A stretch of DNA of 64,000 nucleotides from Paenirhodobacter hankyongi (GTDB taxonomy: Bacteria; Pseudomonadota; Alphaproteobacteria; Rhodobacterales; Rhodobacteraceae): positions 62,001 to 126,000 of the forward strand of contig NZ_RCHI01000004.1 in assembly GCF_003664585.1 (NCBI RefSeq), in the 5' to 3' direction. This document shows positions 54,032 through 63,053 of this stretch, piece after piece (position 1 is the first letter of the stretch; every line of letters starts with the position of its first letter). Under the pieces are notes generated by a model that worked only from the letters and a program-made list of their open reading frames with translations, did not search any database and was not told where the DNA came from. Made by a program: the position numbers and the translations under genes.

Positions 54032-55453
54032 TCAGGCGGCCGAGCCGCCGACGGTGATCCCGCCGATCAGCAGCGAGGGCATGCCGACGCCCACCGGCAC
54101 CCATTGCCCGGCCTTGCCGCAATTGCCGATGCCGGGGTCGAGCGCCATGTCGTTGCCGATGGCGCGGATCCGGTGCAGCGCGGTCGGCCCGTCGCCGATC
54201 AGCGTCGCGCCCTTGACCGCGGCGCCGACAACGCCGTTCTTCACCCGGTAGGCCTCGGTGCAGTTGAACACGAACTTGCCGTTGGTGATGTCGACCTGCC
54301 CGCCGCCGAAGCCCACGGCATAGATCCCGTCCTTCAGATCGGCGAGGATCGCCTTCGGGTCGGCATCGCCGCCGAGCATGTAGGTGTTGGTCATCCGCGG
54401 CATCGGCGCATGGGCAAAGCTCTCGCGCCGGCCGTTGCCGGTGGCAGGCACCCCCATCAGCCGGGCGTTCTGCCGGTCCTGCATGTAGCCCACGAGCACC
54501 CCGTCCTCGATCAGCACGTTGCGCCCCGAGGGCGTGCCCTCGTCATCGACGGTGATCGAGCCGCGCCGGTCGGGGAGGGTGCCGTCGTCGAGGATGGTCA
54601 CCCCCTTCGCCGCCACCTGTTGCCCCATCAGCCCGGCGAAGGCCGAGGATTTCTTGCGGTTGAAATCGCCCTCGAGCCCGTGACCCACGGCCTCGTGGAT
54701 CAGCACGCCCGGCCAGCCCGGGCCAAGCACCACGTCGAACTGCCCGGCGGGCGCGGGTTCGGCCGACAGGTTCACCAGCGCGATGCGCAGCGCCTCGCGC
54801 GCGACGGGCTGCCAGTTCGCCGGCTCGATCAGGCTCGACAGGCCGAAGCGGCCGCCGCCGCCATGCCCGCCCGATTCGCGCCGGCCGTTCTCCTCGACGA
54901 TGACCGAGATGTTGAGCCGCGCCATCGGCCGGATGTCCTGCACGAGGCCGCCTTCGGGGCGCAGGATGAACACCTCCTGATGCGAGGCCGCCATCGAGGC
55001 GGTGACCTGCACCACGCGCCGGTCGAGGCCGCGGGTGAAGGCGTCGATCTCGGCAAGGATGTCGATCTTCGCGCCAAAGCCCGCGTCGGCCATCGGGTCG
55101 GCGTCGGTGTAAAGGTGGCGGTTGGTGCCGGCGGGCGGGGGCGCCATCACGCCACCGCCATCGCCCACGGCGAGCCGCGCCGTTTCCGCCGCGCGCTTCA
55201 GCGCCGGTTCGGAAATCTCCGTCGAATGGGCATAGCCCGCGACCTCGCCCTTGACCGCGCGCAGCCCGAACCCCTCGGAGGCGTCATAGGAGGCCGTGCG
55301 CAGCCGCCCGTCATCGAAGACCAGCGCCTCGGAGCGCCGACGTTCGAGGAACAGCTCGCCGTCCTCGGCCCCCGCGGTGGCCCCGCGCAGCACCGCAAGT
55401 GCGGCGGCCTCGTCGATCTGCGTCTCGAAGGGGGCGAAACGGTCCTCGGTCAT
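54032..55453 (-). CDS. tldD: Metalloprotease TldD
   Basis: 473 residues. The zinc motif HEAVGHGLEGD (HExxxH) is near residue 244. DDEGTPSGRNVLIEDG and MPRMTNTYMLGG are family segments. With TldE (PmbA) it digests unfolded or microcin-type peptides; no pmbA is in the window. The gene is 41 bases from the peptide ABC operon, same strand, and divergent from ctaC. The much longer antisense-like frame upstream is not coding. Confidence 0.93.
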   Translation of the reverse strand: MTEDRFAPFETQIDEAAALAVLRGATAGAEDGELFLERRRSEALVFDDGRLRTASYDASEGFGLRAVKGEVAGYAHSTEISEPALKRAAETARLAVGDGGGVMAPPPAGTNRHLYTDADPMADAGFGAKIDILAEIDAFTRGLDRRVVQVTASMAASHQEVFILRPEGGLVQDIRPMARLNISVIVEENGRRESGGHGGGGRFGLSSLIEPANWQPVAREALRIALVNLSAEPAPAGQFDVVLGPGWPGVLIHEAVGHGLEGDFNRKKSSAFAGLMGQQVAAKGVTILDDGTLPDRRGSITVDDEGTPSGRNVLIEDGVLVGYMQDRQNARLMGVPATGNGRRESFAHAPMPRMTNTYMLGGDADPKAILADLKDGIYAVGFGGGQVDITNGKFVFNCTEAYRVKNGVVGAAVKGATLIGDGPTALHRIRAIGNDMALDPGIGNCGKAGQWVPVGVGMPSLLIGGITVGGSAA

Positions 55454-55612
55454 GGCGATCCTCTCTGACGGCCCGGTGCGGCGCAGTGTCGCAGCTTTTG
55501 CTTGCCGGACCGGGCTGAATGTGTATGCAATACCTACATAACGTCCCGATCGGTGAAGGGAAGCACCGGTTTGGGCGGGGCGGCTGGGGAGAGCCGTCCG
55601 AGGGAGGAAAAC

Positions 55613-56500
55613 ATGCGACTTGCGAGGCTCTGCCGCCCCTTGGCGGCCGGTTTCCTGCTGGCCTGTGTCAGCGGGCAGGTGATGGCTCAGGACATGATCA
55701 CCGGGTTGCCGGTGATCGGTCAGCCGCATCTTGGCGGGGTGGGGTTCCAGCCCGCCTCGTCCGAGCTGGCCCAGGATCAGCAGTGGCTTGACCACATGCT
55801 GCTGACGATCATCACCGCGATCTGCATCTTCGTCTTCGCGCTGCTGATCTATGTGATGATCCGCTTCAACAGCCGGACGAACCCGGTGCCGAAGCGCTTC
55901 ACCCACAACACCCCGCTCGAGATCGCCTGGACGCTGGTGCCGATCCTGATCCTCGTGGTGATCGGCTCGTTCTCGCTGCCGATCCTGTGGAAGCAGCAGG
56001 AGATCCCGAAGGGCGACATCGTCATCAAGGTCACCGGCAACCAGTGGTTCTGGAGCTATGAATACCCCGACGAGGGGATCAGCTTCGACGCGATGCCGCT
56101 GGAAAAGGCCGATCTTGCCGCGAATGGCTATGACCCGGACCAGTATCTGCTCGCCGTCGACAATGCGGTGGTGGTGCCGCAGGGCAAGCGCATCGTGATG
56201 CAGCTGACCGGCGCCGACGTGATCCACAGCTGGACGATCCCGGCCTTCGCGGTGAAGCAGGACGCGGTGCCCGGCCGCATCGCGCAGCTGTGGTTCGATA
56301 CCGAGCGCGAGGGCGTCTATTTCGGCCAGTGTTCCGAGCTCTGCGGGCAGGGGCACGCCTATATGCCGATCGTGGTGAAGGTCGTGCCGGCCGAGATCTA
56401 TGACCGCTGGCTTGCCCGGGCGAAGGCCGATTTCCCGGCCGGCGAGCGCATTGACGTCACCGCCTGGCACGCCGGGCGGCTGCAGGTCGCGGCGAACTGA
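55613..56500 (+). CDS. ctaC: Cytochrome c oxidase subunit II
   Basis: 295 residues. Signal peptide (1-25), two membrane helices (about 62-84, 103-125), then the CuA domain with ligands His205, Cys240, Glu242, Cys244, His248 and Met251 ([13 protein letters not shown]). [12 protein letters not shown] carries the electron-entry Trp. GGAGG is seven bases before the ATG. It heads the cta run; subunit I is not in the window. Confidence 0.97.
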   Translation: MRLARLCRPLAAGFLLACVSGQVMAQDMITGLPVIGQPHLGGVGFQPASSELAQDQQWLDHMLLTIITAICIFVFALLIYVMIRFNSRTNPVPKRFTHNTPLEIAWTLVPILILVVIGSFSLPILWKQQEIPKGDIVIKVTGNQWFWSYEYPDEGISFDAMPLEKADLAANGYDPDQYLLAVDNAVVVPQGKRIVMQLTGADVIHSWTIPAFAVKQDAVPGRIAQLWFDTEREGVYFGQCSELCGQGHAYMPIVVKVVPAEIYDRWLARAKADFPAGERIDVTAWHAGRLQVAAN

Positions 56501-56510
56501 GGGGGCGGGG

Positions 56511-57449
56511 ATGAGCGACACCTCCTTTTCCGCCGCCGCCCCGGGCGAGGCCGGTCTGCGCGATTTCCTCGCGCTGCTGAAGCCGCGGGTGATGTCGCTC
56601 GTGGTCTTCACCGCCTTCGTCGGGCTGGTGGTGGCGCCGGTGCCGGTGCATCCCTTCGTCGCCGCGGTGGCGATCCTGTTCATCGCGCTTGGCGGCGGCG
56701 CCGCGGGGGCGCTGAACATGTGGTATGACGCCGACATCGACCGGCTGATGCGCCGCACCGAACGTCGCCCGGTCCCTGCGGGCCGGGTCAGCGAGGGCGA
56801 GGCGCTCGGCTTCGGGCTGGCGCTTGCGGGCATCTCCTGCGTGATGCTGGCGCTGGCCGCGAATGTCTTCGCGGGGTTGTTCCTGGCCTTCACCATCTTC
56901 TTCTACGTCGTCGTCTATACCGTCTGGCTGAAGCGGCGCACGCCACAGAACATCGTGATCGGTGGCGCCGCCGGGGCCTTTCCGCCGATGATCGGCTGGG
57001 CGGTGGCGACGGGCGGGATCTCGGCCGAGAGCCTCTTGATGTTCGCGCTGATCTTCCTGTGGACGCCGCCGCATTTCTGGTCGCTCGCGCTCTTCATGCG
57101 CGACGACTATTCCCGCGCCGGGGTGCCGATGCTGACGGTGACGCATGGCCGCCCCGCGACCCGCGGCTGGATCCTTGCCTATACCTTGGCACTGATCCCG
57201 GCCTCGCTGGCGCTTGCCTTCAGCACGGTCGGCGGGCCGCTGTGTCTTGCCGCCGCCGTGGTGCTCGACGCGCTGTTCCTGCGCGGTGCGCTGCGGCTGT
57301 GGCGGCGCGACGAGGCCGTGGCCGAGGCGGATGGCTTTGCCGCCGAGAAGCGGCTCTTCCGCTTTTCGCTCTTGTGGCTCTTCGGCCATTTCGCCGCGCT
57401 TCTGGCCGAGCGCGCGCTGCATCTGACGGGTTGGGGAGGCTGGGCATGA
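56511..57449 (+). CDS. ctaB: Protoheme IX farnesyltransferase (heme O synthase)
   Basis: 312 residues, about nine membrane helices. The prenyltransferase motif [19 protein letters not shown] and [10 protein letters not shown] are diagnostic. It farnesylates heme b to heme O for the aa3 oxidase. Ten bases after ctaC; its stop overlaps the next start (ATGA). Confidence 0.96.
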   Translation: MSDTSFSAAAPGEAGLRDFLALLKPRVMSLVVFTAFVGLVVAPVPVHPFVAAVAILFIALGGGAAGALNMWYDADIDRLMRRTERRPVPAGRVSEGEALGFGLALAGISCVMLALAANVFAGLFLAFTIFFYVVVYTVWLKRRTPQNIVIGGAAGAFPPMIGWAVATGGISAESLLMFALIFLWTPPHFWSLALFMRDDYSRAGVPMLTVTHGRPATRGWILAYTLALIPASLALAFSTVGGPLCLAAAVVLDALFLRGALRLWRRDEAVAEADGFAAEKRLFRFSLLWLFGHFAALLAERALHLTGWGGWA

Positions 57450-57634
57450 CGCTTGCACATGTGCACGATCTGCATCGGCGCCGGCTGGGGCGCAACCTCG
57501 GCCTCGGCGCGGCGCTTCTGCTCTTTGTCGCGCTGGTCTTCGGGCTGACGCTGGTCAAGGTCGGGCAGGGCGACCGGATGCACGCGAATGACGCGCCGGG
57601 GGCGGCCCGGGCGGCCTCCGGGGGGCAGCCATGA
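57446..57634 (+). CDS. Small membrane protein of the cta locus
   Basis: 62 residues. One membrane helix ([21 protein letters not shown], about 17-38) with a short basic N-terminus [15 protein letters not shown] overlaps tie it to ctaB and ctaG. It corresponds to the CoxF-like small ORF often found between ctaB and ctaG in Rhodobacterales (recalled). A role in oxidase assembly is likely but unproven. Confidence 0.8.
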   Translation: MTLAHVHDLHRRRLGRNLGLGAALLLFVALVFGLTLVKVGQGDRMHANDAPGAARAASGGQP

Positions 57635-58203
57635 ACGGGCGGGCGAACACGCGCCTTGCCGCGCGGCTGGTGCTGGTGATCCTCGCCATGGGCGCCGCCG
57701 CCTGGGCCGCCGTGCCCTTCTACAGCTGGTTTTGCCGCACCACCGGCTATGGCGGCACCACCAATGTCGCCACCGCCGGCCCGGGCGAGGTGCTCGACCA
57801 GACCATCGAGGTGCGTTTCGACGCCAATGTCGCGAAGGGCATGCCGTGGAAATTCCGCCCCGCACAGACCAGCATGACGCTGCGCATCGGCGAGACCGGA
57901 CTTGCCTTCTTCGAGGCCGAGAACACCTCGGATCGCACCGTGGCCGGCGCCGCCGCCTATAACGTCGCCCCCGACACCGCGGGCTATTACTTCGACAAGA
58001 TCCAGTGCTTCTGCTTCACCGAGCAGGTGCTGGCGCCCGGCGAAAAGGTCGAGATGCCGGTCTCCTTCTATGTCGACCCGGCGATGGTGACCAACCCCGA
58101 CACCGCCCGCATCCGCTCGATCACGCTGTCCTACACCTTCTTCGAGACCGACCTGCCCGAGCGGCAGGCCGCCGTTCCCGCCGCGCCCACGCCCGTCAAC
58201 TGA
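57631..58203 (+). CDS. ctaG: Cytochrome c oxidase assembly protein CtaG (Cox11)
   Basis: 190 residues. One N-terminal membrane helix, [14 protein letters not shown], and the copper-binding [10 protein letters not shown]. It delivers copper to the CuB site of subunit I. ATGA overlap upstream; subunit III is 13 bases downstream. Confidence 0.96.
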   Translation: MNGRANTRLAARLVLVILAMGAAAWAAVPFYSWFCRTTGYGGTTNVATAGPGEVLDQTIEVRFDANVAKGMPWKFRPAQTSMTLRIGETGLAFFEAENTSDRTVAGAAAYNVAPDTAGYYFDKIQCFCFTEQVLAPGEKVEMPVSFYVDPAMVTNPDTARIRSITLSYTFFETDLPERQAAVPAAPTPVN

Positions 58204-58216
58204 CAGGAGCTCCGAC

Positions 58217-59023
58217 ATGGCCCACAGCCGCAACCACGATTATCAGATCCTGCCGCCGTCGATCTGGCCGCTGCTGAGCGCGCTCGGCGCCTTCGTCATG
58301 CTGTTCGGCGCGGTGCTCTGGATGCAGCACGTCACCCCTTATGCCTTCGTCGCGGGGCTTTTGCTGGTGCTCTACTGCATGATCGGCTGGTGGTCCGACG
58401 TGGTGCGCGAGGGCGAGGCGGGCGAGCACACGCCGGTCGTGCGGATCGGGCTGCGCTATGGCTTCATCCTGTTCATCATGTCTGAGGTGATGTTCTTCGT
58501 CGTCTGGTTCTGGAACTTCTTCAAGAACGCGATGTATCCGCTCGGCCCCGAGTATCCGCTGAAGGACGGCGTCTGGCCGCCCGCGGGGACCGAGCTGTTC
58601 GACCCCTGGCACCTGCCGCTGATCAACACAGTGATCCTGCTGCTGTCGGGCGTCACCCTGACCTGGGCGCACCACGCGCTGGTGCACGAGAACAACCGCC
58701 GCGACGCGATCAATGGGCTGGTGTTGACGGTGATCCTCGGCCTCAGCTTCACCGCGCTGCAGGGCTTTGAATACCTGCACGCACAGCAGGCGATCGGCAC
58801 CGGCTCGCTCTACTGGGACACCTTCTTCATGGCGACGGGGTTCCATGGCGCCCATGTCATCATCGGCACCATCTTCCTGCTGGTCTGCCTGATCCGGCTG
58901 ACCCGCGGGCAGATGACGCCCGAGCAGCATGTGGGCTTCGAGGCCGCCGCCTGGTACTGGCATTTCGTCGATGTGGTGTGGCTCTTCCTCTTCGCCTCGA
59001 TCTATATCTGGGGCAGTGCCTGA
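58217..59023 (+). CDS. ctaE: Cytochrome c oxidase subunit III
   Basis: 268 residues with seven membrane helices. [42 protein letters not shown] and FHGAHVIIG are subunit III hallmarks. Part of the aa3 oxidase core. A perfect GC hairpin at 59047 follows. Confidence 0.97.
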   Translation: MAHSRNHDYQILPPSIWPLLSALGAFVMLFGAVLWMQHVTPYAFVAGLLLVLYCMIGWWSDVVREGEAGEHTPVVRIGLRYGFILFIMSEVMFFVVWFWNFFKNAMYPLGPEYPLKDGVWPPAGTELFDPWHLPLINTVILLLSGVTLTWAHHALVHENNRRDAINGLVLTVILGLSFTALQGFEYLHAQQAIGTGSLYWDTFFMATGFHGAHVIIGTIFLLVCLIRLTRGQMTPEQHVGFEAAAWYWHFVDVVWLFLFASIYIWGSA

Positions 59024-59046
59024 GCCCACCGGCCGGCGCGACAGCT

Positions 59047-59071
59047 GACGCGGGGGGCGTTCCCCCGCGTC
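59047..59071 (+). terminator. GC hairpin between ctaE and surf1
   Basis: Perfect 10-base-pair stem GACGCGGGGG-GCGTT-CCCCCGCGTC, then TTGCGTT. The T-tail is weak, so it may reduce rather than stop read-through into surf1. Confidence 0.55.
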
Positions 59072-59089
59072 TTGCGTTCGAGAGGTGTC

Positions 59090-59767
59090 ATGCGTCGTTA
59101 CGTCTTCCCGCTGTTGCTTGGCCTGATCGGCTGCGCGATTCTGGTTTCGCTGGGCGCCTGGCAGGTCGAGCGGCTGCACTGGAAACAGGCGATGCTGGCC
59201 GCGATCGAGGCGCGGATCGGGGCCGACCCGCAGGAGCTGCCGCCCATGGGCACCGACACGCGGGGGCTGAAATACACCCCGGTGCTGCTGATGGGGGCGA
59301 CGACCGGGACCGAGATCCGGGTGCTCAGCGGCGAGAAGGGCACGGGGCCGGGCTTCGAGGTGATTTCGGCCTTCGAGACCGGCGACGGCCGGCGCGTTCT
59401 GCTGGACCGCGGCTTCATCCCCGAGGAGCACGGGCCTGACCCGCGTCCGGCCACGGCGATGATCGTCACCGGCACCCTGCACTGGCCCGAGGAGACCGAC
59501 GCCTATACCCCCGCGCCGGACGCCAGGACCGGGATCTGGTTCGCCCGCGACGTGCCGGCGATGGCCGCGGCGCTTGGCACCGAACCGGTTCTGGTCGTCG
59601 CGCGCGCGGTTCAGGGCGATGCGCAGGGCGTGGTGCCGCGCCCGCTTGGCACCGAAGGCATCCCGAACGATCACCTCGAATATGCGATCACCTGGTTTTT
59701 GCTGGCGATCGTCTGGGCAGGGATGACAGCGTTCCTGTTGTGGCGTATCAGGCGGGGACGGAATTGA
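59090..59767 (+). CDS. surf1: SURF1-family oxidase assembly protein
   Basis: 225 residues. Two membrane helices at the ends; SLGAWQVERLHWK, LLDRGFIPEEH and the C-terminal HLEYAITWFLLA are SURF1 signatures. It helps insert heme a into the oxidase. AGAGG is four to five bases before the ATG. Confidence 0.93.
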   Translation: MRRYVFPLLLGLIGCAILVSLGAWQVERLHWKQAMLAAIEARIGADPQELPPMGTDTRGLKYTPVLLMGATTGTEIRVLSGEKGTGPGFEVISAFETGDGRRVLLDRGFIPEEHGPDPRPATAMIVTGTLHWPEETDAYTPAPDARTGIWFARDVPAMAAALGTEPVLVVARAVQGDAQGVVPRPLGTEGIPNDHLEYAITWFLLAIVWAGMTAFLLWRIRRGRN

Positions 59768-59777
59768 AGGGCGAAAG

Positions 59778-61175
59778 ATGCGCTATATCTCCACCCGGGG
59801 GCAGGCCCCGGTTCTGAGCTTCGGCGAGGCGATGCTGACGGGCCTTGCACGGGACGGCGGGCTCTATGTGCCGGAAACCGTGCCGGTGATGACCGCGGAC
59901 GAGATCGCGGCGCTTGCCGGGCTGAGCTACGAGGAGGTCGCCTTCCGGGTGATGCGCCCCTTCACCGGCGACACCTTCACCGAGGCCGAGCTGAAGGGCG
60001 CCATCGCGCGCGCCTATGCGGGCTTCGGCCATGCCGCGCGCGCGCCGCTCAAGCAGCTGGCGCCGAACCACTTCCTGCTCGAGCTGTTCCACGGCCCGAC
60101 CCTCGCGTTCAAGGATTTCGCGATGCAGGTGATCGGCCAGCTGTTCCAGATCGAGCTGGCCAAGCAGGGCCGCCGCATCACCATCGTCGGCGCCACCTCG
60201 GGCGACACCGGCTCGGCCGCGATCGAGGCCTTCCGCGGCCTCGACAATGTCGATGTCTTCATCCTCTTCCCGCATGGCCGGGTGAGCGAGGTGCAGCGCC
60301 GGCAGATGACGACGCCGATCGAGGGCAACGTCCATGCGCTGGCCGTCGAGGGCGATTTCGACGATTGCCAGGGCAAGCTGAAGGACATGTTCAACGACTT
60401 CGCCTTCCGTGACGAAGTGGGCCTTGCCGGCGTGAACTCGATCAACTTCGCCCGGGTGCTGGCGCAGATCGTCTATTTCTTCACCTCGGCCGTGGCGCTT
60501 GGCGCGCCGCACCGCAAGGTCAGCTTCACCGTGCCGACCGGCAATTTCGGCGACATCTTCGCGGGCTTCCTGGCGAAGGAGATGGGCCTGCCGGTCGAGC
60601 GGCTGGTGATTGCGACGAACCAGAACGACATTCTCGACCGCTGCCTGAAGGCGGGCGATTACACCAAGCACGGCGTCACCCCCTCGATCAGCCCCTCGAT
60701 GGACATCGAGGTCAGCTCGAACTTCGAGCGCGCGCTGTTCTGGGCCTATGGCAAGGACGGCGCCGCCATCTCTGCGCTGATGGACGAGCTGAAGACGAAG
60801 GGCAGCTTCACTGTCTCGGCCAATGCCATGGCGCATCTGCGCGACACCTATGACAGCGGCTCGGTCGGCGAGGCGCGCACGCTCGAGGTGATCGGCGAGA
60901 CGCTGAGGGAGACGGGCGAGCTCGTCTGCCCGCACAGCGCCGTGGGCGTGGGCGTCGCGGCCGGGGCGATCGACCGCGATCCGGGCACGCCGATGGTGAC
61001 GCTGGCCACCGCGCATCCGGCGAAATTCCCCGATGCGGTCGAGGAAGCGACCGGCATCCGTCCGGCGCTGCCGCCGCGCATGGCCGACCTCTTCGAGCGG
61101 CCCGAGCGGGTGACCCGCGTGGCGAACGATCTGGCCGCGCTCGAGGCGCTCATCCGCAAGGAGCGGCGCGCATGA
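59778..61175 (+). CDS. thrC: Threonine synthase
   Basis: 465 residues. PLP lysine K112 in LAFKDFAMQ; GATSGDTGSAAI and PTGNFGDIFAGF are typical. It converts O-phosphohomoserine to threonine. Start is 10 bases after surf1; the stop overlaps the peptidase start (ATGA). Confidence 0.96.
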   Translation: MRYISTRGQAPVLSFGEAMLTGLARDGGLYVPETVPVMTADEIAALAGLSYEEVAFRVMRPFTGDTFTEAELKGAIARAYAGFGHAARAPLKQLAPNHFLLELFHGPTLAFKDFAMQVIGQLFQIELAKQGRRITIVGATSGDTGSAAIEAFRGLDNVDVFILFPHGRVSEVQRRQMTTPIEGNVHALAVEGDFDDCQGKLKDMFNDFAFRDEVGLAGVNSINFARVLAQIVYFFTSAVALGAPHRKVSFTVPTGNFGDIFAGFLAKEMGLPVERLVIATNQNDILDRCLKAGDYTKHGVTPSISPSMDIEVSSNFERALFWAYGKDGAAISALMDELKTKGSFTVSANAMAHLRDTYDSGSVGEARTLEVIGETLRETGELVCPHSAVGVGVAAGAIDRDPGTPMVTLATAHPAKFPDAVEEATGIRPALPPRMADLFERPERVTRVANDLAALEALIRKERRA

Positions 61176-62431
61176 TCGAGACCACGACGCTGCCGAACGG
61201 GCTTCGGATCATCACCGAGCCGATGCCCGGGCTTGCCTCGGTCTCGGTCGGGATCTGGGTGCTGGCCGGCGGCCGCCACGAGCGGCCCGAGCAGAACGGC
61301 ATCGCCCATTTCCTCGAGCACATGGCCTTCAAGGGCACGAAGACCCGCACCGCGCTGCAGATCGCCGAGGCGATCGAGGATGTGGGCGGCTATATCAACG
61401 CCTATACCTCGCGCGAGATGACGGCCTTCTACGCCCGGGTGCTCGGGGCGGACGTGCCGCTTGCGCTCGATGTCATCTCGGACATCGTGCTGAACCCGGT
61501 CTTCGACCAGCGCGAGATCGAGGTCGAGCGCAACGTGATCTTGCAGGAGATCGGCCAGACCCTCGACACGCCCGACGACATCATCTTCGACTGGCTGCAG
61601 GAAGCCGCCTATCCGGATCAGGCGATCGGCCGCACCATCCTCGGCCCGGCCGAGAAGGTGTCGCGTTTCGGGCGCGAGGATCTGTCGCGTTTCGTGGGCG
61701 AGCATTACGGCCCCGACCAGATGATCCTGGCCGCCGCGGGCGACGTCGATCACGACGCGATCGTGAAGCAGGCCGAGGCGATCTTCGGTGGCCTGTCGCC
61801 GGTGCGCCAGCCGGCGCCGCAGCTGGCCCGCTGGGTCGGCAGCGAACGGCGCGAGCTGCGCGACCTCGAGCAGGTGCATTTCGCCCTCGCCTTCGAGGGG
61901 CCGACCTATCGCGACCGCGACCTTTACACCGCGCAGGTCTACACCACCGCCATGGGCGGCGGCATGTCCTCGCGGCTGTTCCAGAAGATCCGCGAGGAGC
62001 GCGGGCTGTGCTACTCGATCTTCGCGCAGGCCGGCGCCTATGACGACACCGGGATGATCACCATTTATGCCGGCACTTCCGAGGAGGAGGTGGCGAGCCT
62101 TGCCGCATTGACCATCGACGAGCTGAAGCGCGCGGCCGAGGACATGACCGAGGCCGAGGTGGCGCGGGCGCGCGCGCAGATGAAGGCGGGGATGCTGATG
62201 GGGCTTGAAAGCCCGTCGAGCCGGGCCGAGCGTCTGGCGCGCAATCTGGCCGTCTGGGGCCGGGTGCCGCCGCTCGACGAGATCGCGGGTCTGATCGACG
62301 CGGTCAGCACCGCCGATGTGCGCCGCTATGGCGAGGAGATGATCACCCGGGACCGCACCGCGCTTGCCCTCTATGGGCCCGCGGCCAGCGCCCCGGATCT
62401 TGCGGGGTTGCGCCAGAGGCTCGCCGCCTGA
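61172..62431 (+). CDS. M16 zinc peptidase (processing peptidase-like)
   Basis: 419 residues. The inverted zinc motif HFLEH (46-50) followed by a downstream Glu in ERNVILQEI, and the C-terminal GGGMSSRLFQKIREERGLCY. It resembles mitochondrial processing peptidase beta. It overlaps thrC by four bases and the next gene by one (TGATG). Substrate unknown. Confidence 0.94.
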   Translation: MIETTTLPNGLRIITEPMPGLASVSVGIWVLAGGRHERPEQNGIAHFLEHMAFKGTKTRTALQIAEAIEDVGGYINAYTSREMTAFYARVLGADVPLALDVISDIVLNPVFDQREIEVERNVILQEIGQTLDTPDDIIFDWLQEAAYPDQAIGRTILGPAEKVSRFGREDLSRFVGEHYGPDQMILAAAGDVDHDAIVKQAEAIFGGLSPVRQPAPQLARWVGSERRELRDLEQVHFALAFEGPTYRDRDLYTAQVYTTAMGGGMSSRLFQKIREERGLCYSIFAQAGAYDDTGMITIYAGTSEEEVASLAALTIDELKRAAEDMTEAEVARARAQMKAGMLMGLESPSSRAERLARNLAVWGRVPPLDEIAGLIDAVSTADVRRYGEEMITRDRTALALYGPAASAPDLAGLRQRLAA

Positions 62432-63015
62432 TGCTCGTCCGTCGCCGGAAGCCGAAGGTCGAGACGGAACGCATGACGCTCCGCCTGCCGATGCATTCGG
62501 ACTACCGGGACTGGGCGCTGCTGCGCGAGGAAAGCCGGGCCTTCCTGACGCCGTGGGAGCCCGCCTGGTCGCCCGATCACCTCGGGCGCAAGGCCTTCAC
62601 CAACCGTGTCTACTGGGCGGCGCGGGCGGAGAGCGCGGGCACGGCGCTGCCCTTCTTCCTGATCCGGCGCGAGGACGGGCGCGTCCTTGGCGCGATCACC
62701 CTCGACAACATCCGCCGCGGCCCGGCGCAGGCCGGCACCATCGGCTACTGGATCGGCGAGCGTTATGCCCGGCAGGGCTACATGCGCGAGGCGATCCGCG
62801 CCGTCGTGCATCACGCCTTCCACGTCCTCGACCTGAGCCGGGTCGAGGCCGCCTGCCTGCCCGAAAATGCCGCCTCGCGCGGGGCGCTGGAGAAATCGGG
62901 GTTCAAATACGAGGGCGTGGCGCAAAGCTATCTGCAGATCAACGGCCGCTGGCGCAACCACGTGCTCTATTCCAACCTGCGCACCGACCGGCGCGGGCGC
63001 ACCGACATCGGCTGA
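62431..63015 (+). CDS. GNAT acetyltransferase, RimJ-like
   Basis: 194 residues. TERMTLRLPMHSDYRDW at the start, YWIGERYARQGYMREAI (acetyl-CoA loop) and RVEAACLPENAASRGALEKS are RimJ/RimI features. It likely acetylates an N-terminus. Start shares one base with the peptidase stop. Confidence 0.9.
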   Translation: MLVRRRKPKVETERMTLRLPMHSDYRDWALLREESRAFLTPWEPAWSPDHLGRKAFTNRVYWAARAESAGTALPFFLIRREDGRVLGAITLDNIRRGPAQAGTIGYWIGERYARQGYMREAIRAVVHHAFHVLDLSRVEAACLPENAASRGALEKSGFKYEGVAQSYLQINGRWRNHVLYSNLRTDRRGRTDIG

Positions 63016-63053
63016 GACGGCCCCGGCGGGCCCGACAGAAGAAGGAGACCGCG

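Noticed and set aside
55454-56896. Long minus-strand extension of the tldD frame through ctaC
   Set aside because: It is antisense to ctaC and ctaB; the TldD family start is at 55453.
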